Program-made: the position numbers and the translations under genes
Notes under the pieces: model-generated
Told to the model about the DNA's origin: nothing
Database searches by the model: none
Seen by the model: the letters and a program-made list of their open reading frames with translations, nothing else
In this document: piece by piece, positions 51,437 through 60,471 of the stretch
How positions within the stretch are numbered: the first letter of the stretch is position 1
Layout of the letters: every line of letters starts with the position of its first letter
Source: Bradyrhizobium sp. CB1717
Lineage (GTDB): Bacteria; Pseudomonadota; Alphaproteobacteria; Rhizobiales; Xanthobacteraceae
Reading direction: 5' to 3'
Assembly (NCBI RefSeq): GCF_029714325.1
Contig: NZ_CP121666.1
Span: 4,774,001-4,838,000, forward strand
DNA: 64,000 bases

Positions 51437-52456
51437 GTGACTCACACCGTTCTCATCGGGCTCGGCGTCCTCATTGCCATCCTCACCGTGGTCGCGGCGC
51501 TTGGCCTGTTGCCGTCGCTGCGCATCGTTCCTGATAATACCCATTTCGACTTCACGCGCTTCCGCCGCATCAGCTTCCCGATCTCGGCCGCGCTGTCGAT
51601 CGTCGCCATCACGCTGTTCTTCACCCACGGGCTGAACCTCGGTATCGACTTCAAGGGCGGCACGCTGCTGGAGGTGAAGGCGAAGTCCGGCACCGCCGAC
51701 ATCGCGGCGATGCGCACCAAGCTCGACGCCCTGGGTCTCGGCGAAGTCCAGTTGCAGCAGTTCGGCGGCCCCGAGAACGTGCTGATCCGCGTTGCGGAAC
51801 AGCCGGGGGGCGACGCCGCACAGCAGGCAGCCCTGCAGAAGCTTCGTGGCGCGCTCGGCGACAGCGTCGACATTCAGCGCACCGAGGTGCTCGGTCCGCG
51901 CGTTGCCGGTGAGCTCTTGGCCTATGGCATGCTCGGCCTGATGCTCGCGATCGTCGCGATCCTGATCTATCTCTGGTTCCGCTTCGAATGGCAGTTCGCG
52001 CTGGGCGCCATGATCGCCAACGTGCACGACATCGTGCTGACGATCGGCTTCATGTCGATCAGTCAGGTCGATTTCGACCTGACCAGCATCGCGGCGCTTT
52101 TGACCATTCTGGGCTATTCGCTCAACGACACCGTCGTCATCTACGACCGCATCCGCGAAATGCTGCGGCGCTACAAGAAGATGCCGATGCCGCAGCTGCT
52201 CAACGAGTCCATCAACTCGACGCTGTCGCGCTCGATCATCACCCACGTCACGGTGACGCTAGCGCTGCTCGCGCTGCTGCTGTTCGGCGGCCACGCCATC
52301 CACAGCTTCACCGCGGTGATGATGTTCGGCGTGGTGCTGGTCGGCACCTACACCTCGATCTTCATTGCGGCGCCGATTCTGATCTATCTCGGCGTCGGCG
52401 AGCATCGCGAGGATGCGCCCGATACGGCTACGCCGGCGAAGAAAAACAAGGCATGA
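51437..52456 (+). CDS. secF: protein translocase subunit SecF
   Basis: This 339-residue partner of SecD starts with GTG 51437, preceded by AGGAG. The GIDFKGG motif in LNLGIDFKGGTLLEV and LTILGYSLNDTVVIYDRIRE are family signatures. An extra hydrophobic N-terminal segment of about 22 residues precedes the canonical first helix, which makes it a little longer than E. coli SecF. The C-terminus is basic. A hairpin follows 12 bases after the stop. Confidence 0.96.
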   Translation: MTHTVLIGLGVLIAILTVVAALGLLPSLRIVPDNTHFDFTRFRRISFPISAALSIVAITLFFTHGLNLGIDFKGGTLLEVKAKSGTADIAAMRTKLDALGLGEVQLQQFGGPENVLIRVAEQPGGDAAQQAALQKLRGALGDSVDIQRTEVLGPRVAGELLAYGMLGLMLAIVAILIYLWFRFEWQFALGAMIANVHDIVLTIGFMSISQVDFDLTSIAALLTILGYSLNDTVVIYDRIREMLRRYKKMPMPQLLNESINSTLSRSIITHVTVTLALLALLLFGGHAIHSFTAVMMFGVVLVGTYTSIFIAAPILIYLGVGEHREDAPDTATPAKKNKA

Positions 52457-52468
52457 TCCGAACTGCAG

Positions 52469-52492
52469 GCCCCCGCAGGCGTTTGCGGGGGC
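52469..52492. terminator. hairpin after secF
   Basis: GCCCCCGCA pairs perfectly with TGCGGGGGC across a 6-base loop, 12 bases after the secF stop. There is no U-tract, so it may attenuate rather than fully end transcription into the two assembly-factor-like genes. Confidence 0.6.
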
Positions 52493-52516
52493 GATAAGCT
52501 CATTCGGACGAACCAG

Positions 52517-52900
52517 ATGGCCGGCGATCCCAACGCACCGCATTTCCCGCGCTCGGCGCCGATCGATGCCTATGGCAAGGGCGGCTTCGCCTTTGCCGGC
52601 ATGTCGCATCGGGGATCGCTGCTCTGCCTCCCCGACGCGATCTGGGCCTGGGACGTGACGGACCCCGCGAAGATCGACCGCTATTCGCTGGATCGGGTGT
52701 TCGCGGCGGCCAACAGCATCGACACGCTCCTGGTCGGCACCGGAACCGGCCACTGGCTGCCGCCGCCGGAGCTGCGCCAGGCGCTCAAGGCGGTGAGGGT
52801 GGTGCTGGACACGATGCAGACCGGCCCGGCCGTGCGCACCTACAACATCATGATCGGCGAACGGCGGCGCGTCGCAGCCGCGCTGATCGCCGTGCCATGA
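52517..52900 (+). CDS. Mth938/DUF498 domain protein (NDUFAF3 family)
   Basis: This 127-residue soluble protein fits the Mth938-like/DUF498 fold, opening with APIDAYGKGGFAFAGMSHRG and containing VGTGTGHWLPPPELRQAL. The mitochondrial member, NDUFAF3, is an assembly factor for respiratory complex I. It begins 60 bases after secF and overlaps the next gene by 4 bases. The next gene has the other complex-I-factor fold, which supports a joint role in membrane-complex assembly. That is an inference from human homologues. Confidence 0.88.
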   Translation: MAGDPNAPHFPRSAPIDAYGKGGFAFAGMSHRGSLLCLPDAIWAWDVTDPAKIDRYSLDRVFAAANSIDTLLVGTGTGHWLPPPELRQALKAVRVVLDTMQTGPAVRTYNIMIGERRRVAAALIAVP

Positions 52901-53760
52901 GCGCCGCGCCGCCGCCGCCCGATTCTGCTGCCTTCTGCGCCGATCTCGTGCGCAGCCACGACTTTCCGCGCTACGCCGCGACGCTGTTCGCGCCCGCCGC
53001 CGAGCGCCGCGCGCTGCTGGCGCTCTATGCTTTCAATGTCGAGATCGTCCGCGTCCGCGACCAGGTGAGCCAGCCCTTGCCCGGCGAAATCCGCCTGCAA
53101 TGGTGGACCGACATGCTCTCGGGCCATGTCCATGGCAGCGCCGAGGGCAATCCGGTGGCGGCCGAGCTGCTGCGCGCGATCCGCGATTTCGACCTGCCGG
53201 TCGAGCCGCTGTCGCTGCTCGCCGACGAGCACCAGTTCGATCTCTACAACGATCCCATGCCGACCATGGCGGCGCTGGAGGGCTATCTGGCCGCGACCTC
53301 ATCGGCGCTGCTCATGCTCGCAGCCCGGATCATGGGGGCGCCGTCGGACGTGGCAGAGCATCTCGCGAGGCACGCCGGGCTGGCGCAGGGCATCGTGCAA
53401 ATCATCGCCAATCTGCCGCGCGATGCCGCGCGCCGGCAATTGTTCGTGCCGCAACAGGTGCTGGCGAGCCATGGCTGCAGCATGGAGGATGTCTTCGCCG
53501 GCAAGGAGACGCCGAGCCTGCGTGCCGTGCTGGACCAGCTCGCCGGCGAGGCGCAGCAGCATGTGACCACGGCCTTGTCGCTGCTGGCGCAGCTGCCGCC
53601 GTCGGTGCGACCGGCGTTTCTGCCGCTAAGCCAGGCGCAGGCCGACCTCAAGCGCCTGTCGCAGCCCGGGCGCAATCCGTTTGCGCCGCAGCCACCGTCG
53701 CGGCTGCGGACGCTGTGGACATTATGGCGGGCTTCACGTTCCCGGGAATTTACCAAATAG
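52897..53760 (+). CDS. squalene/phytoene synthase-fold protein (NDUFAF6-like)
   Basis: This 287-residue protein has the trans-isoprenyl synthase helical fold, with LLALYAFNVEIVRVRD and LQWWTDML. The aspartate-rich DxxxD motifs that bind Mg-diphosphate in true synthases are not intact: the first reads NVEIVRVRD and the second region reads QIIANLPRDAARR. That resembles NDUFAF6, a non-catalytic complex I assembly factor. It starts within the DUF498 gene (ATGA overlap). Carotenoid or hopanoid synthesis is therefore unlikely. Confidence 0.85.
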   Translation: MSAAPPPPDSAAFCADLVRSHDFPRYAATLFAPAAERRALLALYAFNVEIVRVRDQVSQPLPGEIRLQWWTDMLSGHVHGSAEGNPVAAELLRAIRDFDLPVEPLSLLADEHQFDLYNDPMPTMAALEGYLAATSSALLMLAARIMGAPSDVAEHLARHAGLAQGIVQIIANLPRDAARRQLFVPQQVLASHGCSMEDVFAGKETPSLRAVLDQLAGEAQQHVTTALSLLAQLPPSVRPAFLPLSQAQADLKRLSQPGRNPFAPQPPSRLRTLWTLWRASRSREFTK

Positions 53761-53805
53761 CGGTTGGCTTATCGCCTGGCCTAAGCAAATGCTCTATGCT
53801 GTCCT

Positions 53806-55047
53806 ATGGCTGAGTTGTCCCAAACGTCCTCCGATCTCAGCGGCCTTCCGGTCGCACCTGGCGATATTCACACCGCCGCGGAGATCATCCGGGGCGCCGT
53901 CGTCGAGACGCCCTGCAGCTACAGCCGTACACTGAGCAGTATCTGCGGCTGCGACATCTGGCTCAAATTCGAGAACCTCCAGTTCACCTCCTCATTCAAG
54001 GAGCGCGGTGCGCTTAATCGTCTGACTGCGTTGACGCCGGAGGAGCGCGCGCGGGGCGTGATCGCGATGTCCGCGGGCAATCACGCGCAGGGCGTCGCCT
54101 ATCACGCCAGGCGGCTCGGCATTCCCGCCACCATCGTGATGCCGATCGGCACGCCCATGGTGAAGGTCGAGAACACAAGGCATCACGGCGCCGAGGTGGT
54201 GGTGACAGGCGCGACGCTGGAAGAGGCGGCTGCCTTTGCCCGCAGCCACGGCGAAGCCCGCGGCATGATCTTCGTCCATCCTTACGACGATCCGCTCGTG
54301 ATCGCGGGGCAGGGCACCGTTGGCCTCGAGATGCTCAAGGCCGTGCCGGAGCTCGACACGCTGGTCGTCCCGATCGGTGGCGGCGGGCTGATCAGCGGCA
54401 TCGCCATTGCCGCGAAGTCGATCAAGCCGTCGCTGCGGGTCCTGGGCGTCGAGGCCTGGCTCTATCCCTCGATGCACAATGCGATCCACGACGGCAATCT
54501 TCCGGCGCGCGGCGACACGCTCGCCGAAGGCATCGCGGTGAAATCGCCGGGCAAGATCACGACCGAAATCGTCCGCCGCCTCGTCGACGATATCGCGCTG
54601 GTCAACGAAGCCGAGCTCGAGCGCGCGCTGGCGACCCTGATCTCGATCGAGAAGACGGTTGTCGAAGGCGCCGGCGCCGCCGGCCTTGCCGCGTTGATGT
54701 CCGATCCGTCTCGATTCGCCGGCCAGAAGGTCGGCCTCGTCCTGAGCGGCGGCAACATCGACACAAGGCTGATCGCCTCCGTCCTCACCCGCGAACTCGC
54801 GCGCGAGGGGCGCCTGACCCAACTGTCGCTCGATATCCCTGATAGGCCCGGGCAGCTGGCCGCCGTGGCGGCACTGCTGGCCGAAGCCGGCGCCAACATC
54901 ATCGAGGTCTCGCACCAGCGGACCTTCTCCGACCTGCCGGCCAAGGCGACGCTGCTGCAACTCGTGATCGAGACCCGCGACAGCGCGCATCTCGAGGAGG
55001 TCATGGCAAGGCTCAGCGCATCCGGACTGAGCGCACGCTGCACCTGA
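53806..55047 (+). CDS. ilvA: threonine ammonia-lyase (biosynthetic/catabolic type, with ACT domain)
   Basis: This 413-residue fold-type II PLP enzyme deaminates threonine to 2-oxobutanoate, the first step toward isoleucine. The Schiff-base Lys is in FTSSFKERGALNRL, the PLP phosphate loop is GGGGLISG, and a C-terminal ACT-like domain (about 330-410, LSLDIPDRPGQLAAVAALLAE) provides allosteric control. The shorter length, with one ACT unit, fits the TdcB/TD2-like class, so ilvA is a functional label. ilvD at 22199 acts later in the same pathway. Confidence 0.9.
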   Translation: MAELSQTSSDLSGLPVAPGDIHTAAEIIRGAVVETPCSYSRTLSSICGCDIWLKFENLQFTSSFKERGALNRLTALTPEERARGVIAMSAGNHAQGVAYHARRLGIPATIVMPIGTPMVKVENTRHHGAEVVVTGATLEEAAAFARSHGEARGMIFVHPYDDPLVIAGQGTVGLEMLKAVPELDTLVVPIGGGGLISGIAIAAKSIKPSLRVLGVEAWLYPSMHNAIHDGNLPARGDTLAEGIAVKSPGKITTEIVRRLVDDIALVNEAELERALATLISIEKTVVEGAGAAGLAALMSDPSRFAGQKVGLVLSGGNIDTRLIASVLTRELAREGRLTQLSLDIPDRPGQLAAVAALLAEAGANIIEVSHQRTFSDLPAKATLLQLVIETRDSAHLEEVMARLSASGLSARCT

Positions 55048-55059
55048 GCGCGCGCGGCG

Positions 55060-56238
55060 CTAGCGTGGCGCCAAATCGGCGAGATGGTCGATCAGCCGGT
55101 CGATCTCGGCTTCCGTGTTGTAGTAATGCGGGGATGCTCGCACGAGCGGCGGCAGCGCGCGGATTTCAGAGTCGATGCGTGTGCTCGCCGGATCCGAAGC
55201 GCCGATGGTGATGCCCGCCTCAGCGGCGCTGCGAACAATGGCGTCAGCCTCATGCCCTTCCACCGTGAAGCTGACGATGGCACCCGGCGTGCGGCCGAGG
55301 TCGCGAACGGTGATGCCGCGAATGGAGGCGAGGCCGCTGCGAAGACGGTCCGTAAGCAGGCGGCAGCGCTGCTCGATGGGGCCCATGCCGATATCGAGTG
55401 CATAATCGATGGCAGCGCCGAGCCCAAGCCGGGCGGCGTAATTGTTCTCCCAGGTCTCGAAGCGTCGCGCATCGTCGCGCAGCCGATATTCATCGCGCGA
55501 GACCCAGGGAGCAGCGAAATGGTCGATCATCGGCGGCTCGAGCTGTTGCAGCAGTGCTCGGCGCACATAGAGAAACCCGGTGCCGCGCGGGCCGCGCAGG
55601 AATTTGCGCCCCGTCGCCGACAGCATGTCGCAGCCGATGGCTTCGACGTCGACTTCCATCTGGCCGACCGTCTGGCAGGCGTCGAGCAGATAGGGAATGC
55701 CGTGCGCCCGCGCGATCCTGCCGATCGCCGCCGCGGGATTGACCAGCCCGCCATTGGTCGGGACCCAGGTGATGGAAATCAGCTTCACGCGCGCGTCGAT
55801 CATGCGTTCGAGCGCCTGGATGTCGAGCTCGCCCGTTGCGTCGCTCGGCACCACGTCGATGATCGCGCCCGTACGTTCAGCGACTTGCAGGAACGCGACA
55901 TAATTGGCGGCATATTCCGCCTCGGCGGTCAGGATGCGGTCGCCCTTGCTGAACGGCAGCGCGTAGAACGCCATCTGCCAGGCAACCGTCGCGTTCTCCA
56001 CGAGCGCGATCTCGTCAGACGCGGCGTTCAGCAGACGCGCGACCGAGCCGTAGACTGAATCAAGCCGGCTCGCCTCGCGGTCGGCGGCCGCATAGCCCCC
56101 GATCTCGCTCTCCAGATCGATGTGCTCCTTCATCGCCGCGACAACCGGCGCCGGCATGAGGGCCGCGCCGGCGTTATGAAGATAGGCGAGCCGAGAGGTG
56201 GCCGGCGTGTCGGCACGAATTCGGTCGATGTCGATCAC
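55060..56238 (-). CDS. class V aminotransferase (PLP)
   Basis: This 392-residue protein is a fold-type I, aminotransferase class V enzyme. Visible elements are AYLHNAGAALMP near the start, a PLP-stacking and Asp region at DACQTVGQMEVD, and the Schiff-base Lys in SATGRKFLRGPRGTGFLYV. The RGPRGTGFLY wording is close to cysteine-desulfurase/isopenicillin-epimerase-like relatives. The substrate is unknown. The gene converges with threonine ammonia-lyase, separated by 12 bases. Confidence 0.88.
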   Translation of the reverse strand: MIDIDRIRADTPATSRLAYLHNAGAALMPAPVVAAMKEHIDLESEIGGYAAADREASRLDSVYGSVARLLNAASDEIALVENATVAWQMAFYALPFSKGDRILTAEAEYAANYVAFLQVAERTGAIIDVVPSDATGELDIQALERMIDARVKLISITWVPTNGGLVNPAAAIGRIARAHGIPYLLDACQTVGQMEVDVEAIGCDMLSATGRKFLRGPRGTGFLYVRRALLQQLEPPMIDHFAAPWVSRDEYRLRDDARRFETWENNYAARLGLGAAIDYALDIGMGPIEQRCRLLTDRLRSGLASIRGITVRDLGRTPGAIVSFTVEGHEADAIVRSAAEAGITIGASDPASTRIDSEIRALPPLVRASPHYYNTEAEIDRLIDHLADLAPR

Positions 56239-56316
56239 TTGCGCCTCCGCTTCTCGCGATCTTCGAGCATGAATTAGATGCGTCGAGGATTGTGAGCAAG
56301 ACGGCCGGGCTGGGCC

Positions 56317-56868
56317 TCAGATGCAAAGGCCGAGCAGCTTGACGTGGCAGTTGCTGGATTTGGGCTTGCTGGCAGGTGCGGCCTCGCGTTTGACGGCAAC
56401 CAGCGGCTCCTTATCCTTTTTCTTCTTGCCCTTCGGCTCGTAATCACCGGCGATCACCATCGCCCAATAGGTGCGCTTGCCGCTGGCGTTCCTGGCGCTC
56501 GCGATGCCGACGCGGGAGGCGTTGTGCAGCAGGAGGTTCTTGCGGTGCCCGGACGAGTCGATCCACTGCCCGAGCGTCTTCTCGAAATTGTCGTAGCCAT
56601 AGGCGATGTTCTCGGCGGCGCGGCCGGCGCCGGCCGGGGCGACGCGCCGGTTGAACGGGCCGAGCGCGTCGTGGCTGAGATCGTCCTTTGCCGCCATCGC
56701 GCGGGCCTGGTCCATGGCGATGCGGTCGAGCGTGGCGTCGCGGACGACGCGGACTTCACCGTGCTTGAGGCGGAAGCTCGAGATCTGCTCGGCCGGGGAA
56801 TCGGCCATTGCGGGGGCGGCCGCAAGCAGCAGCGCGCCCGCGATCAGACCGCCAACCGCACGCCACAT
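56317..56868 (-). CDS. exported CAP-domain (SCP-like) protein
   Basis: This 183-residue protein has a signal peptide (about 1-22, ending AMA-DS), followed by a CAP/SCP fold with SSGHRKNLLLHNASRVGIA and MVIAGDYEPKGKK near the end. It closes with a basic, Cys-containing tail (SNCHVKLLGLCI). The ATG at 56868 follows a GGGGGGGA ribosome site; an in-frame ATG seven codons upstream is weaker. Bacterial CAP proteins are of uncertain function; binding of lipids or wall components has been proposed. Confidence 0.88.
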   Translation of the reverse strand: MWRAVGGLIAGALLLAAAPAMADSPAEQISSFRLKHGEVRVVRDATLDRIAMDQARAMAAKDDLSHDALGPFNRRVAPAGAGRAAENIAYGYDNFEKTLGQWIDSSGHRKNLLLHNASRVGIASARNASGKRTYWAMVIAGDYEPKGKKKKDKEPLVAVKREAAPASKPKSSNCHVKLLGLCI

Positions 56869-56963
56869 CGTCGTCCCCCCAGTGCCCATGACCCCGCCAA
56901 GCCCGAATGATCCGACCGCTTCTCTATCGCCATTGTGGACGCTTCAAGGCGCGGGCCGCCAGA

Positions 56964-58058
56964 CTAGCCGGCCGGCAGGTCCGCCTCGAAATTGAAGCGG
57001 TCGCGCAGGTTCTTGCGCTGTTCCAGGATATCCTTGAGGAAGGCGCGGTCCTGGTCGTTCTTCATCATCGGCTCGATCAGGTCGAGCTGGTTCATGGCGA
57101 CCAGTTGCAGGATCTCGGTCCGCGGCTTGCCGCTGGTGTCGCGCGGCAGCGCGTGCACCACCTGGATGTGCTCCGGCGGCTTGGGACCCTTGGCGGCCGA
57201 AAGCTCGCTTCGGAGCTGGCCTTCGAGCGTGGCCTGATCCGCCTCGACGAAGGCATAGAGACCGACGCCGGAGCGCCGATCGGCAAAGGCGACGATGGCG
57301 GTGTCACGCACCGCCGGATTCTTGCGGATCAGCTCGGCCAGAACCGGCGCATCGTTGACGAGCCGCCGGCCGCCGCCCTCGCGGTCGGTGAAATTGAACA
57401 GGCCGCGGGTGATGGCGCGGTAGACCTTCTTGCCGGTGACAAGCCATAGGCTCGCGGCGAACGACTTCTTCGCCAGGATTTTTCGCTCGCGCGGCGTCAG
57501 CGCTTCCGGCGCGTAGGAGCGCTTGTGCTTGAGCAGATGTCGCAGGTCTTCATAGGCGAGGATGCGGTACAGCCGGCCGCGCCGCGCGAAGCACGCGGCG
57601 AGCTGGAAGTCCGTCACATAGGCGCGGCCGTCACGGCCGACCAGCCAGTTCTGTTCCTTGGCGAGATCGTTGTGGCAGATGCCGGCACGACGCAGCCGCC
57701 GCAGCGCCGCCTTGGCCGAACGGAAATAGGCGAGGTCGCCATGGGGCTTTGCCAGATGCAGTGCGACGCCGTCGACGAAGCCGCGCACCAAGGCGCGGCG
57801 GCCGGCCCAGAGCAGCTCTGGGCCGACATTCAGGCCCTTGGCGAGGGCCAGCGCATGCTTCTCGCGTGCGAATAGATGCCGTGCCAGCAGGAACGACCAC
57901 CACGGCACCTCGTCGAGCCGACGCAGCACCGCGTCGACCTCGCAATTGTCACCGCGGAAGCGGCCGCGCTCGACGGTCGAGAACACGTCGCGCTTGAGCA
58001 GCACGCCCTCGATCCAGCGCGCCGAGAGCTCTGCGGCGTCGTCTTTGGGGAGGCTCAT
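56964..58058 (-). CDS. kinase-fold protein fused to an AMP-ligase C-terminal domain
   Basis: This 364-residue protein has two parts. Residues about 50-200 are a protein-kinase-like/RIO-type fold: H129-N-D131 in GICHNDLAKEQNWLV is the catalytic loop, and V-T-D150-F is the metal-binding motif in place of DFG. Residues about 235-320 resemble the C-terminal subdomain of adenylate-forming ligases, with [20 protein letters not shown] and LPRDTSGKPR (K311 in the position of the catalytic lysine). There is no large AMP-binding domain. The combination is unusual. ATG 58058 is 7 bases after the trmFO stop; a start 8 codons upstream would overlap trmFO. Confidence 0.85.
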   Translation of the reverse strand: MSLPKDDAAELSARWIEGVLLKRDVFSTVERGRFRGDNCEVDAVLRRLDEVPWWSFLLARHLFAREKHALALAKGLNVGPELLWAGRRALVRGFVDGVALHLAKPHGDLAYFRSAKAALRRLRRAGICHNDLAKEQNWLVGRDGRAYVTDFQLAACFARRGRLYRILAYEDLRHLLKHKRSYAPEALTPRERKILAKKSFAASLWLVTGKKVYRAITRGLFNFTDREGGGRRLVNDAPVLAELIRKNPAVRDTAIVAFADRRSGVGLYAFVEADQATLEGQLRSELSAAKGPKPPEHIQVVHALPRDTSGKPRTEILQLVAMNQLDLIEPMMKNDQDRAFLKDILEQRKNLRDRFNFEADLPAG

Positions 58059-58065
58059 CGAAAAC

Positions 58066-59493
58066 TCACGCGGCGGCGGCAATGCGCAGGTGATCGGCGA
58101 TCCAGCGATCGAGATCGGCGAGCGCCCGTGCGCTCATCGCCTGCTTCTTGGCCACCGTCTTCTCGTTGCCGCGCAGCCGCGTGCCGTCGGGCTTCTTGGT
58201 CGGCACGCTCGCGAGCGGTGGGAACAGTCCGAAATTGATGTTCATCGGCTGAAACGAGCGCGTGCCCGGCTCGATCGTCTCGATGTGGCCGCCGGTGATG
58301 TGGCCAAGTAATGACCCGAGGGCCGTCGTGCCCGGCGGGCTCGTCAGCGTTTCGCCACGCGCATCCGCGGCTGCGTAGAGGCCGGCAATCAGGCCGACGC
58401 TGGCCGATTCCACATAGCCCTCGCAGCCCGTCATCTGGCCGGCAAAGCGGAGCCGCGGCTGCGCGCGCAGGCGCAACTGGCTGTCGAGCAGCTTTGGTGA
58501 ATTCAGGAAGGTGTTGCGATGCAGGCCGCCGAGGCGGGCGAACTCGGCCTTCTCCAGCCCTGGAATGGTGCGGAAGATGCGCTGCTGTTCGCCATATTTC
58601 AGCTTCGTCTGGAAGCCGACGATGTTGTAGAGCGTGCTGAGCTTGTTGTCCTGGCGCAGCTGCACGATGGCGTAGGCCTTCGTGGTGGGATCGTGCGGAT
58701 TGGTGAGGCCGACCGGCTTCATCGGGCCGTGGCGCAGCGTCTCAGGCCCGCGCTCCGCCATCACCTCGATCGGCAGGCAGCCGTCGAAATAGGGCGTGTT
58801 GGTCTCCCACTCCTTGAACTCGGTCTTCTCGCCGGCGATCAGGGCTGCGACGAAGCCGTCATACTGCTCCTTGGTCATCGGGCAGTTGATGTAGTCGGCG
58901 CCGTTGCCGCCGGGGCCGACCTTGTCGTAGCGCGACTGGAACCAAGCCACCGACATGTCGATGGATTCGCGGTGCACGATCGGAGCGATCGCATCGAAGA
59001 AGGCGAGGGCACTCTCGTCGGTCAGCTCGCGGATGGCGTCGGCCAGCGGGGCGGAGGTGAGGGGGCCGGTCGCAACGATGACGTTGCTCCAGTCGTACGG
59101 CGGCAGGCCTGCGACCTCGCCGCGGGCAATCTCGATCAGGGGATGCTCGTTCAGCGCCTTGGTGACGGCCGCAGAGAAGCCCTCGCGATCGACCGCGAGC
59201 GCGCCACCGGCGGGCACCTGGTTGGCGTCGGCTGCGCGCATGATCAGCGAGTCGAGGCGGCGCATCTCGGCGTGGAGGAGGCCGACGGCATTGTTGGCGG
59301 CGTCATCCGAGCGAAACGAATTGGAGCAGACGAGCTCGGCGAGCCCGTCGGTGCGGTGCGCCTCGGTCATGCGGTCCGGCCGCATCTCGTGCAGCACCAC
59401 GGGCACGCCGGCTTTGGCGACCTGCCAGGCGGCCTCGGAGCCCGCAAGGCCGGCGCCGATCACATGCACATTATTGGAATGGGGTCCTGTCAT
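58066..59493 (-). CDS. trmFO: tRNA uridine-5 methyltransferase TrmFO (folate-dependent)
   Basis: This 475-residue FAD protein makes 5-methyluridine at position 54 of tRNA, with methylene-tetrahydrofolate as carbon donor. The FAD motif is [16 protein letters not shown] at the N-terminus, followed by [20 protein letters not shown] and the late [16 protein letters not shown]. The family length is normal. The C-terminus has an extra Lys-rich stretch. It is upstream of the kinase-fusion gene on the same strand, 7 bases apart. Confidence 0.95.
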   Translation of the reverse strand: MTGPHSNNVHVIGAGLAGSEAAWQVAKAGVPVVLHEMRPDRMTEAHRTDGLAELVCSNSFRSDDAANNAVGLLHAEMRRLDSLIMRAADANQVPAGGALAVDREGFSAAVTKALNEHPLIEIARGEVAGLPPYDWSNVIVATGPLTSAPLADAIRELTDESALAFFDAIAPIVHRESIDMSVAWFQSRYDKVGPGGNGADYINCPMTKEQYDGFVAALIAGEKTEFKEWETNTPYFDGCLPIEVMAERGPETLRHGPMKPVGLTNPHDPTTKAYAIVQLRQDNKLSTLYNIVGFQTKLKYGEQQRIFRTIPGLEKAEFARLGGLHRNTFLNSPKLLDSQLRLRAQPRLRFAGQMTGCEGYVESASVGLIAGLYAAADARGETLTSPPGTTALGSLLGHITGGHIETIEPGTRSFQPMNINFGLFPPLASVPTKKPDGTRLRGNEKTVAKKQAMSARALADLDRWIADHLRIAAAA

Positions 59494-59568
59494 GGGGCGG
59501 ACAGGTAGCGCTTTTTGGCGACGAGTGGAATCGCCGAGATCGAGTTTTCTGCCTCCGGAAACGACAAC

Positions 59569-59585
59569 GCCCGCACGAGGCGGGC
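59569..59585. terminator. hairpin between the DUF1127 gene and trmFO
   Basis: A GCCCGC stem pairs with GCGGGC around a 5-base loop. Read on the minus strand it lies 36 bases after the DUF1127 stop and is followed by GTTGTCGTTT, a weak U-rich tail, so it probably ends the DUF1127 transcript. Confidence 0.55.
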
Positions 59586-59620
59586 GCTATCGGTTCGTTC
59601 CGGTGAAGGGCTGAACGATT

Positions 59621-59773
59621 TCAGCCCTGATACTGGCCGGCGGCAACGCGCGGGATGTCCGAGCGATCGAGGCCGATGTCGGCCAGTTCGCGATCGCTGA
59701 GCTGGGACAACTCGGCAACATTGCGCTGATAGTCCCGGAAGGCCTGGATCATGCGGATGAGCGAGAGCAGCAT
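59621..59773 (-). CDS. DUF1127 small protein (50 residues)
   Basis: The minus-strand frame from ATG 59773 to a TGA at 59621 encodes MLLSLIRMIQAFRDYQRNVA, then ELSQLSDRELADIGLDRSDI and a short tail. This is a textbook DUF1127 protein, with the LSDRELxDIGLxRxDI signature. Such Arg-rich small proteins affect phosphate, carbon or RNA-linked regulation in Rhizobiales. AGGAG lies 7 bases upstream of the start, so translation is well supported. A 698-base gap upstream holds its promoter. Confidence 0.93.
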   Translation of the reverse strand: MLLSLIRMIQAFRDYQRNVAELSQLSDRELADIGLDRSDIPRVAAGQYQG

Positions 59774-60471
59774 TGGTAGTCTCCTGTAGTTCGATTCAGC
59801 CTTTGCCTAAGGCGTCATCGTTGAAATGAATATAGGTGAGAGTGGTGCAGTGCGAAAGTTCCGATGTTGCGATGCAGCTAAGCGGCGGGCGCATAGCATC
59901 GGTAAGGGGCGATTAACCTCTTGGCAGTCCTGCCCAACAGGTGGGCGGGACTAACCCTACACCGCAACAAAAGGCCGTGAAATCACGGTCTTATAGCGGG
60001 CATGGCGGTTCCGATGAGGAGTGAAATAAGTTGCGTCTCCGTGATCGGCAACACCATGGGTCAGCTTGTAAGCCCAAGTCTCGCATGCGCGATTCGCATG
60101 AATCGGGGCCGATATAGAAATGAATATATATTCTAGTATTTGGAGCGTTTTCCGTCGCGACCGCAAGCTAGATTCGTCGGCGCCGCCGTCACGAGTACTC
60201 TCATGACCTTCGGCGACATTCGCCGCCATCGCGTCAGTGAGCTGACCGCGTCCCGTTGATGCGATGCACACACGCCAGGCGTGCGTGTCCCGATTACCAA
60301 GTTGTAATGAAAATCAGAAGTTTCGCATGCGGCTCTGCGCGGCGCGCAACATCACGCAAATCTCGCGGGGAATTTATTGCGGCAAGTTGCCGCAACCGGA
60401 GGAAAGTCATGCTGCAGATTCCGGCAATGTCGCTGGGTCTGTCCCAAGAACAAGAGAAGGAAAGTAACATC
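59774..60471. other. 698-base divergent intergenic region, locally AT-rich
   Basis: It separates the minus-strand DUF1127 gene and a plus-strand exported small protein. An AT-rich patch at about 60115-60140 (TAGAAATGAATATATATTC) is unusual against the surrounding high GC and could be a promoter or a binding site. GGAGGAAAGTC at about 60398-60408 precedes an ATG (60409) that is in frame with the next gene. No RNA gene was recognised; one or more small RNAs are possible. Confidence 0.5.

Noticed and set aside
52897..53760. Initial reading of this gene as a carotenoid or hopanoid biosynthetic enzyme
   Set aside because: The aspartate-rich motifs needed for diphosphate chemistry are absent, no other isoprenoid genes are nearby, and the partner is a DUF498 gene.
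59957..60271. Minus-strand frame of 104 codons in the divergent gap
   Set aside because: No ribosome site or family signature and it runs through the AT-rich island; the composition does not look coding.
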